Source of the DNA: a bacterium
GTDB taxonomy: Bacteria; Oederibacteriota; CAKKQC01
Assembly: GCA_919901855.1 (NCBI GenBank)
Contig: CAKKQC010000001.1
Location: 252,995 to 316,994 of the forward strand
DNA length: 64,000 bases
Direction: 5' to 3'
How positions within the stretch are numbered: the first letter of the stretch is position 1; each line of letters begins with the position of its first letter. Positions 10,423 through 15,988 of the stretch are shown piece by piece. The notes under the pieces were generated by a model, which was not told the origin of the DNA, ran no database searches, and saw nothing but the letters and a program-made list of their open reading frames with translations. The position numbers were made by a program, and so were the translations under genes.

Positions 10423-10880
10423 TGCGGGCACCCTTCCAGATCCTGGTCCTGCCGTTCCGGAGCTCCCCGAACGGCGGCTTGGAGTTCGCCGCGTTCCGGT
10501 GTGCGGATTCGGAGTTTTGGCAGTTCATCGCTGGCGGCGGGGAAGACCAGGAATCGCCGCTTCAGGCGGCGAAGCGCGAGGCCCGGGAAGAAGCCGGCCT
10601 GCCCGACTCAATCCCTTTCTATCCTCTTCAGAGCTCGGCTACGGTTCCCGTCACGGCCTTTCCGACGTCCACGACTCGCTGGATCGCCGAAGGTATCTAC
10701 GTGGTCCCCGAACACGCGTTTGCGGCGAAAGCGGACGGCGTCGCGATCCGACTCTCCAGTGAGCACACGGAGTTCCGCTGGGGCAGCGAGGCGGAGACCA
10801 CGGCCCTCCTCGAATGGGACTCCAACCGCAACGCCCTCTGGGAGCTTTCGCAGAGGCTATCCCGCAACACGCTGGATTGA
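10422..10880 (+). CDS. Nudix hydrolase
   Basis: A 152-aa protein with a perfect Nudix box: G, five residues, E, seven residues, then REAREEAGL (around residues 38-60). The family hydrolyses nucleoside diphosphate-linked compounds. The general layout, with a C-terminal HTEFRW segment, resembles NudB-type enzymes acting on dihydroneopterin triphosphate, but substrate cannot be assigned from sequence. Its ATG shares a base with the nadC stop (TGATG), so it is coupled to nadC. Confidence 0.88.
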   Translation: MRAPFQILVLPFRSSPNGGLEFAAFRCADSEFWQFIAGGGEDQESPLQAAKREAREEAGLPDSIPFYPLQSSATVPVTAFPTSTTRWIAEGIYVVPEHAFAAKADGVAIRLSSEHTEFRWGSEAETTALLEWDSNRNALWELSQRLSRNTLD

Positions 10881-10899
10881 GCGGCATCCCCCCAACTTA

Positions 10900-10937
10900 A
10901 GGTCGCAGATTGCGCTCTTATCCCTTTCGTGCACCGG
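10900..10937 (+). repeat. Left terminal inverted repeat of the accessory cassette
   Basis: Begins AGGTCGCA, has an internal CGCA/TGCG hairpin around a 3-nt centre, and continues into a tail reading CTCTTATCCCTTTCG and ending CACCGG. The TAA stop of the membrane-protein gene on the minus strand lies inside it. Six of 38 positions differ from the right copy. Confidence 0.75.
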
Positions 10938-11193
10938 GGCGGCGGGTTGAATCTACGTTTCTGTTAACCAGATAATGAGCGGAAAGAAACAGAATCTTCA
11001 CTACGGCCTCAAGGAACACTAGCACTACACAGATCTTCCATCCCTTTACCAACTGAGGCCATAACCAGACGAGAGTGTGATCGCTAGTACGCAGCAACGC
11101 CGCGCAAGTTACGGCCGCCCATCCCACGAGTATCAATCGCACGATCCCAGCTCCAGCCAGCATGCGACCCAATGCCCCTGCAATGTCAGTCAT
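10918..11193 (-). CDS. Hypothetical two-helix membrane protein in the inverted-repeat cassette
   Basis: A 91-aa protein of unknown family. Two hydrophobic segments are clear (around IVRLILVGWAAVTCAAL and ICVVLVFLEAVVKILFLS), followed by a basic tail. The start at 11193 is chosen because AGGAGGAAAGGGAAG stands directly upstream. It overlaps the 3' end of the zinc-ribbon gene by 8 bp, so the two are translationally coupled. Its last codons and stop are within the left terminal repeat. No function is proposed. Confidence 0.55.
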   Translation of the reverse strand: MTDIAGALGRMLAGAGIVRLILVGWAAVTCAALLRTSDHTLVWLWPQLVKGWKICVVLVFLEAVVKILFLSAHYLVNRNVDSTRRPGARKG

Positions 11194-11371
11194 CTTCCCT
11201 TTCCTCCTGTTCCCTGCCACAACGCGGACACGTTCTGCGGCCCTCACGCATACCCTCCCCGCAGTAGACACATTCGCGTTTCCCTACAAGACGCGCCGCC
11301 GTTGATGAACCGGATAGTTCCGCGCAAGCGGCACCCAGAATGTTCCGAATCGTGCCCCATAGGTTTGCCAT
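11186..11371 (-). CDS. Small zinc-ribbon protein in the inverted-repeat cassette
   Basis: About 61 aa ending with a zinc ribbon of two CxxC knuckles (CVYCGEG and CPRCGRE) and an acidic tail. The family is not recognisable beyond the ribbon. The start is uncertain: ATG at 11371 has only a weak ribosome site, and a GTG at 11407 would add 12 residues. It is coupled to the membrane-protein gene that follows, so the two may act as a membrane/metal-binding pair, which is an inference from context only. Confidence 0.5.
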   Translation of the reverse strand: MANLWGTIRNILGAACAELSGSSTAARLVGKRECVYCGEGMREGRRTCPRCGREQEEREDD

Positions 11372-11442
11372 GTGGCTCAATAATACGCGCTTTGCCGCTT
11401 TGCCCACCTTATGGCAATGCGGCGAGGGGCTAGAATGGGGCT

Positions 11443-11970
11443 ATGGCACATTCCAGAGGAACTCCTATCATGTTTGAGGTCGTCGGGCCGCTCCCTATCT
11501 CTGGCAAGGCCTACGGCCCTCCGCGCACAGTGGAACCGCAAGACGCTGAAGCGTTCTGGAAGAAGCATGCTCACCTTGCGAATCGGCGCGGATGCTACAT
11601 CATCGCGAAGCGAGCCGGGAAGGGCTCTACCCCATACTACGTTGGGAAGACCTCTCGGGGATTCGCGAAGGAAGCGTTGAGTGACCGCAACCTCGTCCGG
11701 TACGTCAACGTGATGGTTCAGGAGACTGCGGGGACCCCTGTTCTGTTCTTGCTCGTGGAGCCGCGAAAGCGGGGTAGGTCCAATGCCAAGGCTATAGCCG
11801 AGATAGAGAAGCACTTGATATCCCGGGCGATGGATGCAAACCCTGAACTGATGAACCAGTCCAGCACCAAGAGCCCAGCCTGGGGCATCCGGGGTCTTAT
11901 TCGGAGTGGTAGAGGCAAGCGGAGTACGTCGGCCCATGCGTTACGGCTCTGCCTTTCCATGGACAACTAA
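11443..11970 (+). CDS. GIY-YIG-like protein in the inverted-repeat cassette
   Basis: A 175-aa protein whose central part resembles a divergent GIY-YIG nuclease fold: GCYIIAKRAG, then PYYVGKTSRG with a following basic helix, and a later helix with a Glu (AIAEIEKHLIS) where the metal-binding Glu of the family lies. A C-terminal basic tail follows. It is transcribed divergently from the zinc-ribbon gene. The start may instead be the in-frame ATG at 11470, which has GAGGA upstream. If it is an active nuclease it could act on the cassette ends, but that is inference; such domains also occur in uncharacterised non-mobile proteins. Confidence 0.5.
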   Translation: MAHSRGTPIMFEVVGPLPISGKAYGPPRTVEPQDAEAFWKKHAHLANRRGCYIIAKRAGKGSTPYYVGKTSRGFAKEALSDRNLVRYVNVMVQETAGTPVLFLLVEPRKRGRSNAKAIAEIEKHLISRAMDANPELMNQSSTKSPAWGIRGLIRSGRGKRSTSAHALRLCLSMDN

Positions 11971-11982
11971 CCGTGATTCTCT

Positions 11983-12020
11983 CCGGTGTGCGAAAGGGAT
12001 AAGAGCGCAGATTGCGGCCT
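11983..12020 (-). repeat. Right terminal inverted repeat of the accessory cassette
   Basis: The reverse complement of this stretch begins AGGCCGCA and shares the 15-base CTCTTATCCCTTTCG block and the CACCGG end with the left copy. Together with the next bases outward it reads like half of the ORF6N-associated palindrome (TTTGAGG followed by CGCA). Confidence 0.75.
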
Positions 12021-12096
12021 CAAAGGAGATCGGCCCGCGGAAGGCGGACTTCCATGCCAGTTTCATCCCGGATGCGGTACATAATGGAGTGGAACA

Positions 12097-12297
12097 ATGC
12101 TTACGGATCGGGGGATCGACCGGGGCCTGCTTGACCGCGTCATGCGAGTCGGCGGGTTCAGGACCAAGCGCGAGGCCATCCACGCGGCCCTGCGCGAGTT
12201 CTTGCGCTACCGCCGCCAGCTTGATGTGATCAAGCACTTCGGCACTTTCGACATGGACCCGGCCTGGGACTACAAGGAAGCCCGCCGAGCCCGATAA
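12097..12297 (+). CDS. VapB-family antitoxin, without a partner toxin
   Basis: A 66-aa protein with the VapB2 layout: a short beta strand, a ribbon-helix-helix segment containing RTKREAIHAALREFLR, and the C-terminal toxin-binding tail ending FGTFDMDPAWDYKEARR. Normally a vapC PIN-domain gene overlaps or directly follows. Here the next 100 bp hold palindromes and no PIN-domain reading frame on either strand. It is therefore an orphan or a remnant, placed between the inverted-repeat cassette and the ORF6N gene. Confidence 0.8.
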   Translation: MLTDRGIDRGLLDRVMRVGGFRTKREAIHAALREFLRYRRQLDVIKHFGTFDMDPAWDYKEARRAR

Positions 12298-12319
12298 CGA
12301 CCTCAAGCGGACTCTCCGG

Positions 12320-12375
12320 GGGTTATCACAATCTGTGATCACCTCAACCTGATATCGCGATCTGCGATTTCAAGT
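12320..12375. repeat. Two diverged copies of the ORF6N-associated palindrome
   Basis: The first copy has arms ATCACA (12325-12330) and TGTGAT (12334-12339) around ATC. The second has ATCGC (12354-12358) and GCGAT (12364-12368) around GATCT. Read on the minus strand both fit the pattern TTGAGATCACA-n-ATTGTGATCTCAA with substitutions. They sit between vapB and the 3' end of the ORF6N gene. There is no T-run, so they are not standard terminators. Confidence 0.6.
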
Positions 12376-12395
12376 TGCGCTGGGCCCTCTTCGAT

Positions 12396-13028
12396 CTAGG
12401 CTCGGCCCTGACGGATCGCCCGAGAGAGCCAAGCGCCTTTGATCGGGAATCGGCCCTTGACCAAAGGCGGGGGAGGATGAACCCTCACGCCCTTCGGCTG
12501 GCCGCCCGCGTCCTCGCGATCCGGCCGGAACCCGATCCGGGGCTTCGACGGATCCTGCGGGCGCATGAGCAGGCGAATCGCGTCGAAGACGACCCGGAAC
12601 TGGGAGTCGTACCGCTGTTCCAGCTTGCCCACCTTCTCGGCGAGCTCCCGGTAGGTGATGGCCAGGCCCCGCATGCGAACGAACGCCCGCATGATCTCGA
12701 TGTTGACGCAGATCGCCCGCTCGCTATTGAGGACGGTCGAGAGCATGGCAACCCCCTGCTCGGTGAAAGCCAAGGCGGGATACCGCCGGCCCCCCCGGCC
12801 CTTCTTTGAGATCACAATTTGTGATCTCAAACCGGCCTCCTCTTCCAGCGTCAGGGATATCAGGAAGTCCTCGGGGAATCGGGTGCGGTTCCGCTTGACC
12901 TGCTGATTGAGGATGCGCGTGGGTACCCCATAGAGTCCCGCAAGGTCCCGATCGAGGATCACCTTGACGCCCCGAATCAGGTGGATGAGCCCTTCGGCGC
13001 TGACAACCGGTACCGGCGAAGTCTTCAT
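12396..13028 (-). CDS. ORF6N-domain DNA-binding protein
   Basis: A 210-aa protein with a clear phage-type ORF6N domain: RGVKVILDRDLAGLYGV (about residues 19-35), LNQQVKRNRTRFPEDF, LRSQIVISK (67-75), GRGGRRYPALAFTEQGVAML and NSERAICVNIEIMRAFVRMR, then a coiled-coil helix. Such proteins usually end soon after an IGF motif. Here KPRIGFR is followed by about 43 further Pro/Arg-rich residues. AGGAGG six bases before the ATG fixes the start. The codons for LRSQIVISK form a perfect palindrome that is repeated upstream. The function of the family is not established beyond probable DNA binding in phage and accessory regions. Confidence 0.85.
   Translation of the reverse strand: MKTSPVPVVSAEGLIHLIRGVKVILDRDLAGLYGVPTRILNQQVKRNRTRFPEDFLISLTLEEEAGLRSQIVISKKGRGGRRYPALAFTEQGVAMLSTVLNSERAICVNIEIMRAFVRMRGLAITYRELAEKVGKLEQRYDSQFRVVFDAIRLLMRPQDPSKPRIGFRPDREDAGGQPKGVRVHPPPPLVKGRFPIKGAWLSRAIRQGRA
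12805..12831. repeat. Perfect 13-bp-arm palindrome inside the ORF6N gene
   Basis: Arms TTTGAGATCACAA and TTGTGATCTCAAA flank a single central base. On the minus strand it is the coding sequence of the conserved LRSQIVISK motif. The same 27-bp sequence, apart from orientation of the central base, occurs upstream of the gene at 13138-13164. Confidence 0.9.
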
Positions 13029-13137
13029 GGGCCACCTCCTGATTCCATCGTCGCCCCAGGTTGCCCCTCGGGCACCCCCGCAGTTGCGGTGTTTGCCAGA
13101 CGCTGGGCAAGCAGATGCGGACGATCGGGCTGACCTC

Positions 13138-13164
13138 TTTGAGATCACAAATTGTGATCTCAAA
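13138..13164. repeat. Perfect palindrome upstream of the ORF6N gene
   Basis: The same 27 bp as the intragenic copy, lying 110 bp upstream of the ORF6N start, where an operator would be expected. In the minus-strand frame of the gene it would read LRSQFVISK. This is either chance (one in three) or a trace of an earlier duplicated gene start. Confidence 0.9.
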
Positions 13165-13214
13165 CGAACCGCCCCCAGGCCTCAGCTGGCAATAGCCTAT
13201 TCCTGTCTATCCTT

Positions 13215-13272
13215 GTGGCGCAGATCGCCACTTTGAGGGCCCCCGTTTGAGGTCACCAATTGTGACCTCAAA
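13215..13272. repeat. Two further palindromes next to the ABC transporter stop
   Basis: Copy one: GTGGCG (13215-13220) and CGCCAC (13226-13231) around CAGAT, followed by TTTGAGG. Copy two (13246-13272): TTTGAGGTCAC and GTGACCTCAAA around CAATT, matching the intragenic palindrome except at two paired positions and one mismatch. The second ends 5 bp beyond the transporter stop codon. Between 13029 and 13277 there is no gene; these repeats are the only structure I see. Confidence 0.8.
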
Positions 13273-13277
13273 CAGCC

Positions 13278-15047
13278 TCAGGCCTGGGGAGTCGAGGCCT
13301 CCTGGAACTGGAGGTCGCAGAGCTTGCGGTAGAGTCCGCCCTGCGCGTACAGGGCGTCGTGGGTGCCGGAGGCCACGATCCTCCCCGCCTCGAGCACGAC
13401 GATCCGGTCGGCGCGGCGCACGGTCGCGAGCCGGTGGGCGATCAGGAGCACGGTCCGGTTGGCCATGAGCTGGTCGAGCGCGGACTGGATGAGCGCCTCC
13501 GAGGCCGCGTCGAGCGAGGCCGTCGCCTCGTCCAGGATCAGGATCGGGGCGTCCTTGAGGAACGCGCGCGCGATCGAGAGCCGCTGGCGCTCGCCGCCCG
13601 AGAGCTTGACCCCGCGGTCGCCGATTACGGTGTCGTACCCCTCGGGGAGGGCCTTGAGGAAGTCGTGGGCGCCCGCGGCGGCGGCCGCGTCTTCGACGGC
13701 GTCATGCGACGCCCCCGGCCGCGCGTAGAGGAGGTTGTCCCGCGCGGAGGCGTTGAAGAGCAGGACCTCCTGGGTCACGAGCGCGACCTGGCTCCGGAGC
13801 GACGCCACCATTACACCCCGGAGGTCGTGGCCGTCGATGATGAGCGACCCCGCGTCGGGGTCATAGAACCGCATCAGGAGGTCGATGACCGTGGTCTTGC
13901 CCGCCCCCGACGGCCCGACGAACGCGAGCCGGCTCCCGTGCGGAATGTCCAGGGAGAGATCGTGCAGGACCGGCTCGCCCTCGCGGTACGCGAAGGTCAC
14001 GTGGTCGTACCGGATCGCGGTCGAGAAGGTCGGGAGGACGACCGCCGCCGGGGTGTCGCGGACCTCGGGCACCTCGTCCAGGATCGGGAAGACGCGCTCG
14101 GTCGCCGACAGCCCGGACTGGAGGTTATTCCACAGCCCGTTGAGCGCCTTCACCTGCGGGTAGAGGAGGAGCACGGTCCCGATGAACGACCCCAGCTCGC
14201 CCCCCGTCATCGCGCCCTTCATGTGGATCTGCCAACCCGCGACGAGGATGAGGAAGAAGAACCCGATGACCCCGATCGTCTCCATGATGGGGGAGGAGCG
14301 CGCCTGGACGCGGAGCACGCGCAGGGTCACGGAGAGCTGTTCGAGGAGCTTGTGACGCCAGCGGTGGATCTCGCGGTCCTCGCCCTCGTACGCCTGCACG
14401 AGCTTCATCTGGCCAAGCGTCTCCTGGAGATGCGCCGCCAGATCGGACGCGAGCTCCTGGACCTGGCGCGAGTACCGGCGAAGCGCGCGGCCGAACTTCC
14501 GGATCGGCCAGACGGCGACGGGGAAGACGAGGAGGGCGACGGCTGCGAGCTTCCAGTTGAGGTGGACGAGCCAGGCCGAGAGCCCGACGATCGAGACCGC
14601 GGACAACGACGCCGGACCCACGATCTGGGTCAGCATGACCTGCATCGCGGCGACGTCGTTGATGACCCGGGACAGCAGGTCGCCCGTCTTGCGCGCGTGG
14701 TAGAACTTCAGCGACAGCCGCGACAGTCTGGTGAAGAGCGCGAGCCGCAGGTCGAAGATCACGAGCTGGCCCACGGACCCTGTTAGGTAGTCGGAGCCGT
14801 ACTTGGCGAACGCCTTGAGGATCGTCGCGCCCACCAGCAGGCCCGCGATCTCGGCCAGCTTGAGGAACGCCGCCCACCGTTCGGGGTCGGTCGCCGGCCG
14901 CGCGAAGAGGCCCTGGTCCAGGAACGGCTTGATGAGCCACGCGGTCGCGACGTTCAGTCCCGCGAACGCGGCCATGCACAGGAGCGCGAGGGCGAGGCGG
15001 CCCGAGTAGGGCGCGAGCCAGCCGAGGAGGCGGCGAAGGAGGGTCAC
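13278..15047 (-). CDS. MsbA-like ABC exporter (fused permease and ATPase)
   Basis: A 589-aa half-transporter. Six transmembrane helices (about residues 1-320) carry the motif DLLSRVINDVAAMQ in a coupling loop. The ATPase has Walker A GPSGAGKTT, Q-loop VTQEV, signature LSGGERQRL, Walker B LILDEATASLD and switch His IAHRLATV. This is the lipid A/lipid flippase (MsbA) subfamily architecture. It probably exports lipid-linked substrates across the inner membrane as a homodimer. The GTG start follows the porV stop by 8 bp. An upstream extension in the same frame is Arg-rich shadow sequence. Confidence 0.92.
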   Translation of the reverse strand: MTLLRRLLGWLAPYSGRLALALLCMAAFAGLNVATAWLIKPFLDQGLFARPATDPERWAAFLKLAEIAGLLVGATILKAFAKYGSDYLTGSVGQLVIFDLRLALFTRLSRLSLKFYHARKTGDLLSRVINDVAAMQVMLTQIVGPASLSAVSIVGLSAWLVHLNWKLAAVALLVFPVAVWPIRKFGRALRRYSRQVQELASDLAAHLQETLGQMKLVQAYEGEDREIHRWRHKLLEQLSVTLRVLRVQARSSPIMETIGVIGFFFLILVAGWQIHMKGAMTGGELGSFIGTVLLLYPQVKALNGLWNNLQSGLSATERVFPILDEVPEVRDTPAAVVLPTFSTAIRYDHVTFAYREGEPVLHDLSLDIPHGSRLAFVGPSGAGKTTVIDLLMRFYDPDAGSLIIDGHDLRGVMVASLRSQVALVTQEVLLFNASARDNLLYARPGASHDAVEDAAAAAGAHDFLKALPEGYDTVIGDRGVKLSGGERQRLSIARAFLKDAPILILDEATASLDAASEALIQSALDQLMANRTVLLIAHRLATVRRADRIVVLEAGRIVASGTHDALYAQGGLYRKLCDLQFQEASTPQA

Positions 15048-15055
15048 CTGGGGGC

Positions 15056-15988
15056 TTACTCGCCGCCGGGCTTCAGGCGCTTCGTGAACCTGAGCGTGAG
15101 ACCGATCCGGTGAACGAGCCCGAGCTCGCCCGCGGGCGCGAGCGTGTAGTCCAGATTCCACTGGTCGCGGCGTCCGCCCAGCCCGATCGCCCAGCCGAAA
15201 CCGTGCCCTTCGCGGAGCTCGACCATGCCGCGGAAGAACGCGCCGTACCAGTCGCCGAGCTCGACCGCGAGCCCGCCGGCCGTCGGCCCCCAGAGCGCCA
15301 GGCTCGTGCCTCCCCAGGCCCGCAGGGGCACCGGAATCCACTCGGGCGGATCGTAGCGGACCGACGCGTCAAACGTCATCGGGAACGGGTCCCGGGACGT
15401 CCGGGACTGGATCGTTCCGCCAAACCCGCGCATCGCGAGGCCGACCGCCCAAGAAGGGTCCGGCAGCCAGACCCCGCCGAGGTCCAGCGCCATCCCCTCG
15501 ATCGCGGTGTCGCCGAACGACTCGTGCACCACGCGAACCCCGGCCCCCACGGCCAGGGCCTCGTGGAGGAAAGACGCCCCGAGCACGGAGGCCTGCACGC
15601 CCAGGGGCCGCATGAGCGCCCCGGTCCCGTCGGGCAGGATCTCGGACGTCACCGTGACTGGATCGTGCAGGACGAAGGCTCCGCCGACGCCCACGACGGC
15701 CTCCTCGCCAACGGGCAGCATGGTCGCGAGCGATTCGCCGATGAACCCGTCGGTCCACGACACGTGCGTGAGGCCCGCCGTGTACTCGAGCTTGAGCGGG
15801 GCGGCGGCCGGGTTGCCCCACACCGCCCCCTCGCCCTCGACCAGCGCGGCGGCGCCGACCCCGAGTGCAGCCCCGCGGGCGTCGCCCGCGAGCGACGTGA
15901 AAACGAAGGCCTCGCGGCCCCCCGGCCCCGCGGCCACGGAGCCAGCCAGGACCAGCCACGGGGCGGCGGCGACGGCCAGGCGCCTCAC
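15056..15988 (-). CDS. PorV/PorQ-like outer-membrane beta-barrel protein
   Basis: A 310-aa protein with an N-terminal signal peptide (VRRLAVAAAPWLVLAGSVAAG) and the family start FVFTSLAGDARGAALGVGAAAL...WGNPAAAP, split over residues 25-60. A series of alternating beta strands ends in a typical aromatic/charged C-terminal strand. PorV is the outer-membrane shuttle that binds C-terminal signals of type IX secretion cargo; related proteins occur widely in the FCB group. The GTG start overlaps the stop of the upstream secreted-protein gene (GTGA). This adjacency supports a cargo/receptor relation. Confidence 0.85.
   Translation of the reverse strand: MRRLAVAAAPWLVLAGSVAAGPGGREAFVFTSLAGDARGAALGVGAAALVEGEGAVWGNPAAAPLKLEYTAGLTHVSWTDGFIGESLATMLPVGEEAVVGVGGAFVLHDPVTVTSEILPDGTGALMRPLGVQASVLGASFLHEALAVGAGVRVVHESFGDTAIEGMALDLGGVWLPDPSWAVGLAMRGFGGTIQSRTSRDPFPMTFDASVRYDPPEWIPVPLRAWGGTSLALWGPTAGGLAVELGDWYGAFFRGMVELREGHGFGWAIGLGGRRDQWNLDYTLAPAGELGLVHRIGLTLRFTKRLKPGGE

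Larger units (their letters stand above)
10900..12020. mobile_element. 1.1-kb cassette bounded by 38-bp imperfect terminal inverted repeats
   Basis: The two ends are inverted copies matching at 32 of 38 positions. Between them lie three genes unrelated to their surroundings: a divergent pair (zinc ribbon plus membrane protein on minus, GIY-YIG-like protein on plus). No transposase or recombinase of a known family is inside and no clear target-site duplication is visible. The structure therefore suggests a non-autonomous mobile unit or an island that recombines at its ends. The outer part of each end resembles the palindrome repeated around the ORF6N gene downstream. Confidence 0.5.

Noticed and set aside
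12298-12395. VapC toxin following vapB
   Set aside because: No PIN-domain frame or its acidic residues can be read in any frame before the ORF6N gene.
13138-13163. ORF6N start at the TTG at 13163 giving an N-terminal LRSQFVISK-like peptide
   Set aside because: AGGAGG directly before the ATG at 13028 and homology starting there favour the later start; the upstream peptide is the translated palindrome.
13246-13272. Palindrome after the ABC transporter as a rho-independent terminator
   Set aside because: No T-run follows on either strand, and the same sequence occurs inside a coding region.
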